Below are positions 12,701 through 27,700 of a stretch of 64,000 nt of DNA, in pieces (positions within the stretch are counted from its first letter, which is position 1; each line of letters begins with the position of its first letter). The stretch spans positions 648,156 to 712,155 of the forward strand of contig RPGP01000001.1 in NCBI GenBank assembly GCA_004193555.1. Reading direction: 5' to 3'. The notes beneath the pieces are model-generated. The model searched no databases and was not told the DNA's origin. It saw only the letters and a list, made by a program, of their open reading frames with translations. Position numbers and translations under genes: made by a program. Origin of the DNA: Desulfobacteraceae bacterium Eth-SRB1. Lineage in GTDB: Bacteria; Desulfobacterota; Desulfobacteria; Desulfobacterales; ETH-SRB1.

Positions 12701-15700
12701 TGGTGTGGTCGTTCCTGTTGTTGAAACACGATTGACACTGAGGGCATCGATGCTGCCTGCTGAGAGGCTGTCTTTTTCATTAAGGAAGACTCCGCCCGCC
12801 GCTGCATTGGCAGCAAGAGTGGTCACCTGAGTTTCGAGAACAGCGCTCCCCGTGCCGATATCTGTACCGGCATCGAGACGCAGACCGGCGGCCAGGATGT
12901 TGGTGGTGCGTGGTGTGCTTGAATCATCTGCCTGCGCATCGAAAATGCTGCCGCCTGCCTTGATTCCAACGCTGCCGGTTCCCACGCTGATAATGCCAAG
13001 CGTAGCGCTTCCGGCTGTGCTCTCCAGGCGGACGTTGCCGTTGCTGGTGAGCAATTGCGCCGAGGCCTCCAGCGTAATCGCTGCATTGGCTTTCAGTTCA
13101 ATGGTCTGCCCGTCAGCGGAGGTTTGTACTTTTGTTGCAGATCCGTCGTGTTGGTCATTGACGATGATGTCATCGACGGAAATCATGCTGATACTGCCAC
13201 TGGTGGAGGTAATATCGGCGCGGACATCAATGTCTGCCGCCGTATCTTCGCCACTGCTTTCCCCGCTCTGCAGCAGAAAATTGCCGATTTGTCCCTCCGT
13301 TCCTGTTGTTGCCGTGCTGCGGATGCCCTTTTCAACAACAATACCACCATCGACGGTCACAATACTCATGTCCGCGTCCGACCCGGAGAGATCGACGGCA
13401 AAACTGCTGTCGCCGGTGATGCGAAGGGCTGTCGCCTCGCGGATAAACAGGCCGCCGCTTATGGTATTGCTTGCGGCCAATCCTGCGATCCGTGTCTGGA
13501 TGGGCGTAGCGCCGACACCGATGCCCGCCGTCGCGGTCAGTGTCGTTAATGCCGTTTCACCGTTCAGGTTGGGGCTGTCGTCCGTCAGTCCGTCGGTAAT
13601 GGCACCATCCCGCGCGATAAGTTCCATGGTGCCGTCGGCTTCGATGATGCTCAGGGTAATGCCGGTGCCGGCATCGAATTTGACCGCACCGGTGTCATCG
13701 GAATCTATGGTTGAACGGGCGATGACACCATCGCTTTGGGTAATGGCCGCTGCGGCCTCGAACCACACCAGCCCGCCTGCCGAGGTAACGTTTGCCTGCT
13801 GCAGGATACTACTGCTGTTGCTGTCCAGTGTGATTGCACCGGCGCCGGTGGCGCTGATTACGGCCGTGTTCGTGATGTTTCCGTCCGCGGTAAGAGTGGT
13901 GCTGCCGGTGGTCGCGGTAATTACATCATCGATGTCGATTGTCTTACCAGATCCACCCGCTGTCAGAGTGATACCGCCGGTTCCTGCCGTGGTTACACCC
14001 ACACCACTCGACGCGACGGTAATTGATCCTGCTTCAGTGGTCAGGATAATATCCCCTGAATGCGCCGCCGAGGTCTGGGCGATCTTATCGATTTGAATAT
14101 CGCCGCCTAAGTCAAGCGTCGTATTGTGTGCCGTAATGCCGATATTGATATCGTCGTCACCGTCATTGAGGGCCGTCAGACTGTTGATCTGGGCCCAGGG
14201 GAGCTCGATCCCCGCGCCCGCCTCGACATTGAGATCGCTCGCCCGCAGAGGTTCACTGCTTACGAGGTCGAGATTGTTTGTCGCGTCTTTCTGCCAGATC
14301 TTGCCGACGTCCGAGTACAGAACCATGTCATTGTTTTTGGCCTCAATCCGGTTATAGATCGTAATGCCAGAATGCCCGTCCAGATTAATAGTTCCATCCA
14401 CCATGAATGTATAGTACGAACTCTCAAAATCTTCCACCACAACGGTGCTGCCATAGATCTCGATCGCATCACGGAAGGTGTATTGCTGAGATTGCTGAAT
14501 CGCGCCCAAGCGCACCTGCCCAGCATCATTGTCAGCATGGGTATCGGCCAGGTAGGTAGTGGTCGCGCCTTCCTGGCGTCCGATGATGATTTTACTGAAC
14601 CCATTGGCAAAGGACTTGATTTCGCTGTTGTCGATGTTCAAGTACCCGGTATCCTCCCACGGCGGGCTGGCCACTTCGATGTTCAATCCCACCGTCGTGG
14701 GCCGCAGGCTCAGGGTACCTGTGCCGATGACCGAACCTTCGCCGCCTTTGAAGTTGATCTCGTCACCTTCGATAAAGATATCTCCACCGCCGGTGAGGGA
14801 AACGCCCTTCTCGAACACCACAAGACTCGCGCCTGTGATGGTCAGGTTGCCGTCACCGGTAAGGCACAGAGACTGGTTGAAGGTAACAGTCCCTGTCGCG
14901 TTGATGGTAAGATCGCCGTTGACATTCACCTCATTGAAGAACGTAACATCAGTCGCATTATAACCGGGGGTACCGGTGATGGTAAGCCCTTCCAGTGGAT
15001 CGGTCAGTCCCACGGAACCCTGGATTTTCACCGTGCCAGCGGCTGCCAGGCTCAGGTAGTCGTAGCTCAGATCGCCATCGCCCTCAAGCGTATGAGAACT
15101 CTGGTCCCCTAACTGGATGGACCCCGTGCCGTCTGTCCCTGCGGTCACTGTGATGTTTCCATCAACCTCGACCGAGTCGAGAATAATGACATCGTCGGTG
15201 GTGGTGGTATCGGCCGACATGACCGTCGTGTGTCCGGATCCATCGACATACAGGGAGGAGTGATCCAGGAGCGTGAGATCCTGGTTGATATATATCTCAC
15301 CGCCCAGAACCGGCGCCTTCAGCACCAGTGTATCGTAGAGAATCACGGGAGCGGTCCCGGTTGTATCTCCCACGTAAATAATGGAGCGGCTCTCGTCGCC
15401 GCCGATGATGATCCGGCTGAATCCATTTTGCAGGTTGGACAACTCATCAATACTCAGACACAACAGCTTGGATTCGACGAGCTGGAGCGGACTCCCAAAG
15501 ACCAGGTCGCCAAGCAGGATCGGACGAGAGGGGTCGAGCGGGGCAATCGTCAGCAGCGCTCCTGCGCTTCGCAATGTGTCGTCGATCTGTACATCATTTG
15601 CCAATATGGTAATGTCTTCTCCTGAGGCATCCACCGGATCGGAAATCGTCTGCTCGCCGGTAAGAGTTGAAACGCCGGTGCTGCCGCCCTTGGAACCGGT

Positions 15701-18700
15701 GACCGTTGTATCTGCGGCAACCATTTCAACATCGCCGGTGGCGATCACCGACACATTGGCCCGTTCGCTGCTCGTCACGCTCAACGTCACGGCGTCCACG
15801 ACGATGGAAAGCGGGCTGAAGAGGAAATCGCCGTAGGTCTCACCCACTTCATCACGGGCAGCAATGGTAAGCGCTCCGCCGATAGTCTGGAGGTATGGCC
15901 CTCCCGGGTTGCGCAGGAACTGGCCGTTCGCGATGTGGGAGCTTTCCTCATACGATTCGATATAGGCGGTCTTGATTCCACCATCCGTCTCATTGACCGT
16001 AAATTTCCCGCGCCGCATGGCCCAGTCGATTTCGGGATCGAAATTTGCGCCCACGGTTCGCCAGCCCACGGCGGTGTGATCGTTCAGCAATGCTCCGTGG
16101 GGCACGCGGATGCTGATATCACCGGCACCGGCAATCCGGATGCCTGCGGCAAGGGTTACATCGCCGTCCTCGGCGGTGATTGCCACGCTGCCGCCTGTGG
16201 TGGCGATGTCGGCGTTGAGGGTCATGATGCCGCCCACCCCGCCGGCATAGAGGTCAACGCTGCCGGTTGTTGTGGAAACTCCGGTGCCCTCAATAGTAAT
16301 CGCGCCATTATGCGTGAAAATTTCAATATCTCCTGCCAGTTGCTGGGTGATTTGGGACAGGACGATCCCGTCCGTCTCCTCGATGGCGATATCTCCGCTA
16401 ATCGTATTGATGATATTTAGATTCGCCACCTGGGTTTCCAAGGCGTCTCCAGAGCCGACACCGGCTTGTGCGCTGATGACCAGTGTGGCATCGGGAGCGA
16501 TGATGTCCGCCGGATTATCGCCGCCGTCCAGTACGGCGCCGCCGGCGCTGGTAATGGTCAAGTCACCCGCATTGGTGGTGCTCAGCTTGCCAAGCGTGAT
16601 GTCGCCGGCGGCATCGAGATCGATCAGGCCGGACCCTGCGTTGACAAAGGTCTCGCCGGTCATGGTGAGAGTCCCGCTTCCTGCATTCAGAGTCAGGTTA
16701 CCGCTCGTGGAGGTGATGTCTGCCTGCTCGGACAGGACCATGCCGTCGGCCGCAGAGAGGGTCACGGAACCGGCGGCGGTGGTGATTGCCTGGTTCAGGT
16801 TGAGGGCTCCCGCGGTGGTGGTCAGTGTGACGGTATTGCCGAGTGTGGCGGTGATGGCGCCGTTAATGGTCATGGCCCCGCCTGAGGTAACATTCACCGC
16901 CGCATCGTCGGTGCTTTCGATGCGGTCGATTGTGACACCGTCCTTTTCATATACACTGATCGCTCCCTTAGCGATAATGTCGAGAGTATCCGCCTCAATG
17001 GAATTTTCATCGCTTGTGCCCGCGGTGACCGACCCGGCAACCGCCGACAGGACAACATCGCCCGCCGAGTTCAGGCTGGTGATATTAATATCGCCCGCCC
17101 TGGAAGTAATGCTGATGTCTCCGGCCGTACCGGTAATGGAACCGATGCTGATATCGCCGTCCGCCACCAGGCTTACGTTTCCACCCGCCATGGCAATGTT
17201 CGTTACCGTCAATGTGTTCAATGCGCCGGTTTGGAAGACCGTCAGATCGCCGCTGCCGGTTATGGTCACCTGCATTGTGCCGACTTCCGACGTGATGGTA
17301 AGATCGTCGGCCACGGTTACGTCCAATGAACCGGCGGTAACCTTTCCGCCGAGGGTCAGTCCCTGGCCGGCGGTCAGTTCCACGCTGCCGCTTGTTCCTA
17401 CATCGATTGCAGAAACGATCACCAGATCATTCCCCGCCGACAGGGTAATAGACTCGCCGTCATTAGTGGGCAGGTTTACCACAGTAAGGCTGCCGGTGGC
17501 GCTCATGCCGAAACTCCCCGAATCGCGATCCGGTACGATCAGGACATAATCGCCGACAATCGGGTCCGGATTGGATGTGTTTTCGTCCCGGGCCGAAGCG
17601 TTTACAGTAAAGGCTGTGTTTGACACATCGGCGGTCAGGGCCAATGTATTGTTAGACACCGTTGCAGTTACAACATCCGGATCGATTTTATATTTGAGCG
17701 CGCCGAGAATGGAGTCCCAATCGGCAGTCACTTCCGAACCATTTACAATATCTCCCGCCTTCACCGCATAGGAATTCGCGCCGATGGTAACAGTATAGGT
17801 AACACCGCTCTCGGCGGTCGCAGGGAAGGTCAGTTCGCTTACCTGGCTAACTGCGGTTCCCACATCCTGGATGTGTTTCGTGGACGATGCTCCGCTGACA
17901 GTCGCGATGCTGTCGTAGGTAACAGTGACCGCATCGACCGTAAAAGCGGTGTTGTCGACATCCGCCTTCAGTGAAAGAGCGGAGGCCGCCGTGCCCGCAA
18001 CGGCGTCCGGAATCGCAGTGCTAACGGTTCCGGCAGCGGCAACGCCGCTGATCATGATCACATTGTTGTCTACCGTGGCGGTGTAATGGGTCGCATCATC
18101 GTTCTGAATCGCAATCTGAAGCTGTGCCGCCAGTTCTGATTTTGTGGCGGAATCATCTGTTGTATAGTTAAAGGTTGTCCCTTCGATGGTAACTGAGTAG
18201 GCAGTGTTGTTGGCAGGCGTGACGCCGCTGAGGTCGATGGTCCGAACCGAAGTCGCGGTAATTGCTTCTCCGTCATTGATTTTAGCGGTCAGATCGGAAA
18301 GCGCCGAACTCCAGGACGCCGTGACACCGTCCTCCCCGATCGTCGTCGTATAATCGCTGTCGTTGATACGAATGGTAAAGGTCTGTCCGTTCTCCAGTGT
18401 GAAATCATCAAATATCACGGTGTTGATCTGAGGCCGGTCTACCCCTGCCGGCGTGGTCGCCATGGCCCCGTTGTCGGTCACATCTGTCTTATTAGACATC
18501 AGAACCGCATCGACGGTAAAGGGAGTATTGTTGGTATTCGCAACAAGTGTCAGGGTATGCTCCGTGGCATCCACCGTCACATCCACATTGTTCCCTGCCT
18601 CGATGGCCGTTTTAAGATCGGTAAGCAATTGAGACCACGTCATCAGGGCTTCCGGATCTCCCACCAGCTTGGCCAGGACGCTGTAGGATTCTTCATCGAT

Positions 18701-21700
18701 TATAACCGTGAAGGTGTCGCCGGCGGCAAACGTGAAGTCTCCGAAATCGATCAGGCTTTCCTGCTTGGCACTGACGTCGGCAAACTGACTCGACAGAGAC
18801 CCGCCTCTCTCGACGGCCGAAACCGAAGTCACGCCTGTCGCATCGATCGTGAAAGGTGTGTTGACCACATCAGCGGTCAGCGTCATTTTGCCTTCGGCCG
18901 CCGTCACCGTCGCGGTAACCGCTTCCCCGGCTTCGATCTGCGTCTTCAATTCGCCCAACACGTCGGACCAGGTCTGGGCCAGACCCGTGGCATTGCGCGC
19001 CGTGGCGCTGTAGGAGGCGTGGGCATTGATCTGCGAGGCCAGACCGTTAGTGACCTCCGTCAGGGTGGCGCTTCCATCGGCGGTATAGGTTAATGTGTTG
19101 CCATCGATTATAACCGTGTAGGCGCCGTTGTTGACAGCGGCAAGCGAGGAGATGTCGAGGACACGCCCTGCTTCCGTGGTTGAGGAGAGGGAAACCGCTT
19201 CCGTCCCGGCAATCGGAGCCGTGGCAGTCATGGAAATGGCGGAGGTTCCCGCACCGGAAGAGATCGTAATGGTATTGTCTGCCGACGCAGCGGTATAATT
19301 GGTATCGGCGGTGATCAGCGTGGCCAACCCCGTTGCGATGTTGGAGAGCCCATCGCTCGCTTGGGCGATGTAGGTGAAGTACGTTCCCACAACAGTGACG
19401 ACGTAGGCGCCGCTCTCGACTACGGCCACGCTGTTGAGATCAATGGTCCGATCGTGGCCTGGATCGGCTATGTCGGGATCATTGATCGTGGCGCTGCCAT
19501 CCACCCCGCTTTCCAGGGTGACCGAAATGGCAACAATGCCGGCGCCATCGGTTACGTTGATCTGGTTTCCAGCACTCGCGGCAGTATATGAATCATTATT
19601 GTTAATTGCAGTGGCCAACGCCGAAGCGATGTCTGCGAGCGCATTTCCACTCGCGGCAGTGTAGGTGAAATCCGTTCCGGCGATTGTCACCGTATAGACT
19701 TTGTCCTCGACGACGGAGATGCCCGTCAGATCGATGGTGCGATCATAGGCCGGGTCAGCGATGTCGGCATCGTTGATCTCGACGCCGGCCACGCCGTCCA
19801 CGGGCGCCAATGTTTCGAGACTGATGTTCGCCGCATCGGCACCGGTGATCGAGATCAAATGGTTGTCTCCAGCACGCGCGCTGTAGGCGTGGTCATTGAC
19901 CACCACAGTGTAAATGGTGTCAGCCGCCGGATTAGCCCCACCAAATGCCAGGTCGGACACCTGAGCGGCGCTGCTTCCGGCCGTCTGGTCGGCAAAGCTT
20001 CCGTCGTTGATTACCGCATCCGGCACCGTCCCGGCGAGGACCTGATCCACGGATGCCGCATTCAGGGTAAAGGAAATGTTGTCGGAAGCGCCGGTCAATG
20101 TCAGGCGCCTGTAAGCAGTATCCACATCGACGGTTACTGCGCTCGATGATTCAAGCTGATATTCGAGAGCCGCGAGAACGGAAGACCATTCGGCTGTGAC
20201 AATCTTGTCATTTACCGTATCTCCGGGCCTTACGCTGTAATCGGTTCCGTTGAGCGTCACAGAGTAGCTGTAATCAGCGCCCATTACATTGCCGAAGCTG
20301 ACCTGATCGATCTGTTTCGCATCGCTTCCTGCCGGAGTGATCGTTGCCACGGATATATTGACGATGTTTCCGCTTGACACGAAGAGTCCCAGTTGATTGA
20401 CCGTGGTCGGCCCGGTGGTGAGTCCACCGCTTTCCGCGATATAACGAACCTCGATCTCGTCGCCGACACCGGATATGGAAGGATCAGACAGCACCAGCGG
20501 GGCATGGGATGTAGTGCCGTTGACCGCAACTGTAAACCCATACAGATCGGCGGCGGTCTGATCGTAAGCATAACCCGTGATATGTCCGTCGTCGTCGCGT
20601 ATCTGCGCTTCCCATTCATAGAGCGTTCCCTTGGCATCCACGGTGACCGAACCGGCTGTCTTCTGAGCGCCTTCCGCGGTCGCCGACTCAACATAATCAA
20701 CATAAAGATCGGCGCCGGATTTGATGACAATATCGTCGCCTGACGCCACGTTGCGCACATCGCGCACATACAGATCGGCGCCTGCATTAATTTCGATTGT
20801 GCCGTCCTGTACTACTATCAGATCGACGGTCAGGCCGGTGGCTTCGTTGATGAGAATATCACCTGACAAGGTCGACTCGACGCTTATGGACTTCACCAGG
20901 GTGTTCAACTGCACGCCGTTGGTTGCCAGCACGTCCAGGTCATCTGCGATAAACACGGATGCGCCGTCGGCGGTGATGGAAGTGGCGATTAACTGAAGGT
21001 GGCCGTTGGCCGCATCCGCCGCCACGATGCCGCCCTGAACGGTGAGCGTGCCGTTGATATCCAGTGTAACGTTCCGGGCCGAATCATAGCCGGACAGTCC
21101 ACCGACAAAGCCGGTCAGTGTCAGGCCGGAGTCAAGATCGACATAAATGTCGTTTTTCGCCCGCAATTCGAAATTGGATGCCGGCAACTGATTTACCTGA
21201 ACATTGATAAAGCCTGTCGGCTGTGGGACAGCGCTTTCAATGATGGTATCAAGAAGGTCTCCATCGTTGTTGAAGTCGATTGCTGCATCCGCCTCGGAAA
21301 TGATGTCGTCACGATCGCCATCGTTATTGAAATCAAAAGACTTGGTAACGTTATGTTCACCCTTTGCCAGAATGATAAACTGGTCAATCTTGCCGTCGGC
21401 GTCACCGGCCTTTACCGAAATAGTCCCATTGAGAATTACATCTTCTCCGGCCACAAGTTCCAGGCGCGTGCCTGCAGTGAGAAAACCGTCCAGGCTCAGT
21501 GTTCCGCCGGTCTCCAGGATCAGTGTATCCGAGGAGAGCGTATCAGGCAGAAGCCTTGTCGTTGTATCCAGCTCAGGGTTGTCGTTATGCACGCCAAACA
21601 GGAAATAATTCCCGGCGCGATACTCCATGAGATCAGGCGCATTGAAAAAGCGGTAGAGAGAGACTACGTTCTCGGCGACAAATGCAACGCCTTTCGTGTA

Positions 21701-24700
21701 CGTCAGCGAATCGCCGCTTGTGGGATTTTCGACCACCACGCTGGCATCGGTGCTGGTCAGGCGAATGGTATCGGCGGTAATGTGTCCACCGGCGCCGACG
21801 CGCAGTTCGTTCTCGGCTGTCAGACTGGCGAGGGAAGATCCGCCTGTGGCGGTCGTTGCCTGCACCACATCCATACCCGCGACCTTTTCAATGTACCCGT
21901 CGTATTCGACCAGTTCGATATTGCCGCTCGTGGTTTGAGCATCCAGACTATTGACCGCGATCTCAAGACCGGTAATGCCGGTTTCGGCAACGAGGGTAAG
22001 CGTGTTTGCGACAAGATCGACTCCTTCATCGATAGAGGTCTCGGCGATTTGACCGCCTGCGGTCAGTGTGATATCGCCGGTTGAACTGACTGTCGTATAG
22101 GTTACAGGGTTGCCGACGGCGTCTTTGATTTCAGGCTTCTCAGCTTCGCTTTCGAGATAGATGCCCGCCGATGCATAGCGCACCAGGATGTCTCCCGACG
22201 CGGTGACGTTAATATCGTTTTCGTCTTTGTTGGAAGAGAGGCGCACATCGGCCATATCCACGTTTCCCTCAGCCGTAAGTGTAAAATCGCCATCTGTAAT
22301 ATCGACATCCTTTAGAATCACATCGCGTGATTCCTGAGAAACGGATACATCGCCGGCATGATTAGTCTTGATCGAAAGCGCGTTTACCTGAGTAGTCAAG
22401 GCAATAGCACCGGACACTGTCACGGAGAGTTCATCAGCGGTCAGTACGCCGCCCGACTGTGTGATTGCGCCTTGCACGTTCAAGGTGATGTCGCCACGTG
22501 CGCCGGTTTGCAGGGTTTTCACGACCATGGCAGCGCCGTTGCCGACTTCACAGGTGGTCAGATCGATATCGTTACGATCGCTCGAACCCAGGGTCTTGAC
22601 CAGGGTTGCTGTGAGATCGCCGAAGTTGTTTACCGTCACTGAACCATCACTGGTGATGACACTGGTCAGATCCACATCACCGCTATTGTTGAGATCGATA
22701 TCTCCCAATCCCGTCAGGGAAAGATCGACGCTCGCGGTTTTGGTATTGAGAATCATCCCGATGTCGGCCGTTGCTTTGACGAGATCAGCAGTGATCGCAC
22801 CGGTGGCCAGGGTCGTGGTCACATCGCCGGCAGATGCATCTTGCTTGACTTGCCGGATGTACCCGCCCGGCGCGCTTAAATCCACCTTCGCCCCCTCTCC
22901 TGAGGCGGTGAGCGTCGCATTGGTCAGCAATATATTGCCGCCGTACTCGCCCGTGGTTAGCGTGATGTCGCCTTCAGAAGCGATCAGCCTCGTCTCCTCG
23001 TCGCCCGTAATACCACCGTCCTTGCTGACACCGTAGCCGGCGTTTAGTGTAATCGTTGCCGCGTTGACGGAACCGCTCAGACTGATATTCCTGTCGGCTG
23101 TAATAAGGGCGTTGACCGTCGGGCTGACCTCGCCTCCGAGATTGATATCCTGCGAAGAATCAAGAGTAACGTTACCGGTCGCCTCTATCTTTCCGGAATC
23201 GCCCACAAAGAGGTTGCTGCCGGCATGGAGGTCCACCGTGGCTGCGGAGAGCGTGGATGTGACTGTCTGGCTGTCGATAACGCCGCCCTTTACCTGCAGT
23301 AATGCCTCTGCATCAATATCCAGAATATTCGTTGCCGTCAGTTTGCCGGAAAGTCGCACATCGGCACCGGAGTCGATGGTAATTGACCCGCCCTTGATGG
23401 ACTCACCGGTGAACTCGCCGTAGGCGCGCGTTGTGGCATCCTCGGTCGTCTCCACGGTGCGCAGGACTGTCTGCTGCTGAATAACGGGTTCGCTCTTCCA
23501 GACGGTAACATCCTTCATGTTCACCACCATCACATCCTTTACGGTGGTCTGGTAAACCGGACGGTAATCGTAGATATCCTCGTTCATGGTAACCATCTGG
23601 TAGCCCAGCTTGATGCGCCGGTCGTAGATATCATGCCAGTCCGAGGTCCAGTGATAGTCGTAATCCTGATAGGTTTCGGTCATCGTCTTGGATTTTTCGT
23701 CGGTCATTGAAACCCAGATACGCAGGTCATCGCCGTAACCGCCGTTGGCTTCGCCGCCGGCGCGGTAATCGTTTTCGCCGATAATCCACTCATAGACGCC
23801 ATTCCAGTAATCGTAAGTGGCCGATGTCATGTTGTACGAGTGCCAGTAATCGTAGGCATCATTGCCGCTCCCCGCCTCGCAGATAATGTTCAGCGCCCAG
23901 GTATCCTCGTACACCGACTCGCCAACCTCCTTGTACAGGGTGCGTACCATGAACTCCGGCACATCCTCTTCCTCGTCCCATGATGACCGCCAGCCGCTGC
24001 CGTCGTCATTGTCCACCCAGTGCCCTACCTTGCCAACCCAGGGACCCCAGTACTTGAAATTAAACGCCCACTGGCTGCCACGGGTGCTGGAGCTGTTCAG
24101 GGTCAGGGTGAGGGTATCTTGCGCCATCGTATCAACGTAGGTATCGGGCGCATTGATGTGATCGGTAAAGCGCCCTAACTGGAATTCGTCGAGGGCATCC
24201 ACATCAATGGCACCGCTGTTATAAGAATAATTACTGTTCAGTACGTCCGCATAGGCGTGCTCCATCTCGGTCTGCTCCCACTCCCAGTTTGGATCCCGTT
24301 CCAGAAGGTTATCGGAACTGCGATCGGCGATCTCAAAGATGCGCTTGCCCGTGCCTGTGTCGTAGCTGACGGCCCAGCGGGCCTCGCCATCCTCGTTGGC
24401 GCTGTGCGGCCCTCCCTGGTCATTAATCCAGGCTGTAGCTCCCTTCGAATAGGGATAATAATACCGCCAGTAGCCACCGGGATAGCCGTTTACGGGGTAG
24501 TAGTAATCGGACCTGTCCTGCTTATACGTGACGTTGGACTCGTCCTTGTATTGTCCCACCAGTTCGCCCGTAGGGTTGGCCTCTTCGCTGATCGTGTTCC
24601 ATGTGCCGTCAGTGTTTTCACCATTCAGCGTCGTGTCGCCGGTAAGATATTGCGGTGTCCCCTGTGAAACCACACGCAGGACGTCTTCCTGCGCTCCGCT

Positions 24701-27700
24701 TGGCATCTCAATATATTTGTCCCTCCAGCCGTCCACATCAACGTGGTAAACTGTCTGCGCATTACCAGCCCATTCCGGCGCCCAGGCAGTCGTCGTGGTA
24801 TTGCCGTTCAGTGTCTTTTTGGTCTCGGGATTACTGTAGTTGAACTGGTACAGCGGCATGTAGCCCGTATGATTGAGCACTGCCCAGCGCTGAGCGTCGT
24901 TAAGCTCGGTGAAGCCCTTATAGTGCGTCTTGTTGTCTTTATCCGGCGCAAAATCGACGACCAACTCGGCGGTACGATCCGGCAGGGCTTCGGTACCGGC
25001 ATTGTCCCAGTTAACCTGGCTGTTGAGGTAATCGATACCTTCGACCAGGATCTCACGGAATTTGGCGCCTGCGGGCGCATTAGGATTGTAGTAACCGGTC
25101 TGCTCCAGGGTCACATCCATGGTGTGGTATTCGGAGCCTACCACAACCTTTTCCGTGCCTACCTGCTCGGTGATCTCGGTCTGCACCCAGGAAATTTCAG
25201 GCACCTCAATCTGTCCTGCAGACACCTGCTGGTAGCCGGTGACGACATCGATGGTCTCGGAAACAGTAGTATAAACCGGGATGCTCACTTCGCGGGTCCC
25301 GGAAACGCCGGGATCAGCGTTCAGGACGACATCTCCGCCGGCATTGATTGTGATGGCGCCCAGGGCGTCAAGCAGACCCTGGCCGCTGATGGTGATGCTG
25401 CCGCCGGAAAGATCGCTTCGGCTGATCAGACTTTCCATCTGAGCACGGGTCCAGTTCATATTGACGCCTGCGTTGAGGTCGATCCTGTCGTTCGATTTGA
25501 CAAAGCCCGCAATTTTTAAAACGCTTCCAGCATTGAATAACACTCTGCCGTCGGCGTTACCAAGATCATCGATACCCGCCTGGACGATTCCGTTTACTTC
25601 CACTGTCGGCCCCACGAGGTGGACCAGCTTGTCGCCCTTAACAATGGCTTCCGTGCTGGAATCCAGGGCCCCGGATATGGTCAGATTTGTGCGCGCATTC
25701 ATGTAAACGTCGGAGTCAGCGCCTGTCGCATAGACATAACTGCCCGCCAGGACACTGACGGCCCCTCCTGTGATGCTGACGTGATCTCGCACGTCCACGT
25801 TGCGCAATACCGTGACATCGCCGCCGGTGGAGCGGATGTCCAGCAACCCGACCTTGGCGGCTCCCAGCGGATCACGCTGGCCGATCACACCCTCGATGGC
25901 AACGCCGTCTATGGAAACAATGCTGATAGTCCCGCCCGCGACGGTATCGAGAGTGCCGCCGGAGACGTATTCACCGGTTGTCTCATCCAGAATCAGTGTG
26001 TTGATAAGAACGCCGATCCTGCTGCTGTCGGTGCCGCCGCTGATGTTAAGGGTATCGCCTGCTGTGATGAGACCGTCGATCAAAACCTGAGAAAGCGAGG
26101 TAATAGCGATATCGGCGCCGATATCGCCGGCAGTGATTAGACCATGCAGTTGCACATCACCGTCTGCACGCAAGTTAACCTGGCCATCCACGTCTGCCGC
26201 CTCTTCTGTCGTCCAAGTCCCTTCGCCTGTGGCGTCCGCCCTGATGGCGCTTGCCTGTGACTGATAAATACCCACGCCGCTTGTATTGGCGCCGGCCTTT
26301 ACCGACACTGTGCCGGTAGCGGCAAGATTACCGCCGGTATCGGCGTTTCCTATGTTTACATCGCCTGCAACATTGATATCCACAACAGACTGCGTGCCCG
26401 TCCAGTTGAATGTTCCGGCAGCGTCATAACTCGCGCCCGCGCGCACACTGCCGATTACGTCAAGATCGGTCGACCGGATGGTAATCCTGCTGCCTGACGC
26501 CTGAGAATAGAGTTGGGCGTCTTTATCGACTGTAACCATCCCGCCTGCCTTTATCTCTAACAAAGCATCGGCAGACATCACAGCGCCGGTTTCGTCCGAT
26601 GCCTCGATTCCCGCCGCGACAGCCCCCGCAGATCCAATGGAAACAGCATCCCCTGCATCGAGTTTCAGGCTCTGCCCGGCGGCATCGATCAGCAGGGCGG
26701 TATTGTAGATATTGATATCATCTACCGCCTTGACGAGCATGGAACCTGTTAGGTCAAGATCGCCGTGGAGATTGACATCGCTGGTGGCGGTAACCGTCAC
26801 CTCGTAGTCATAGGTGGCGGGAGTGAAGACATTGCTCTTCACAACGCCGGCCAGATCTATATCGTTGCCGCTGAGAACCAGCAGCGCGCCGGTCTCCAGC
26901 CAGCCCGATTCGTGGGCTACTGTAAGGGCGCCGCTCGTGGAGCCTATCTGCAGCAGCGCAAGCCCTGGATTGTCCTTGCCGATAGTGCTGTTGATAAGCA
27001 CATCATTAAGTCCGGTGAGGATAATGCGGCCGCCTGTATCGAGAGAAGTGAACGTGCTGGTGCCATAGGTTTCAAGACTCATCTCACCGCTCGTCTCTTC
27101 GGTTCCGGCGGTAATCAGGATATCGCGCTGGGCCGTAAGATCGCCTTTAAGTAACAGAGTGTCGCTGGCATTGATAACGATATCGGCGTAGCGGCCGCGG
27201 GCGACAAGATCCCCCTCGAGTACCGTCGCACCGCTGGGATTGAGCGTCATACCTCCGGAAAGGGTTTCGATCATGCCTGTTGAAGAAAGCTGTACCGCCT
27301 GATCGCCGTCTGCGTATGTTCCGCTGTAGAGATTTACGGCATCGTAGCCGCGCACCCATCCTGAGACGGAGATCGTTCCGCCGGGCGCGTCGGCCTTGCC
27401 GATATTGACCACAGAGCCGCTCTTTGCTGCATCGATGGCGTAGCCGCGACCGGACGTGGCGCCGTCGGCAAGCTGCGCATGATTGAAACCGAGCCTTTCG
27501 GCGGAGCCTTCCGTTATCTCGGCGACTGTGAATTCATAGTTGCCCCGCAGCATCAGGCGGCCATCGTTGAGACCCACCTCTATCTGTGTCTCGTCCAGGT
27601 TTTGCGTACTTTCCACCGCCGGTGTGCCGGAAAGGGACTCGATCACCGTAAATTCAGTAGCCTCGATTGCCGTTTGCAGATCGTCTTTTAGGTAGCCAAG

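Noticed and set aside
5400-13000. Regular repeats considered as a CRISPR array
   Set aside because: Units are about 640 bp, in frame and translated. There are no short identical repeats with unique spacers.
12852-14096. A 414-codon plus-strand frame opposite the giant gene
   Set aside because: It lies wholly inside the repeat region of the minus-strand gene. Its residues (Val, Ser, Pro, Ala-rich) are what the complement of Ala/Thr/Gly codons gives, and no ribosome-binding site or domain is seen.
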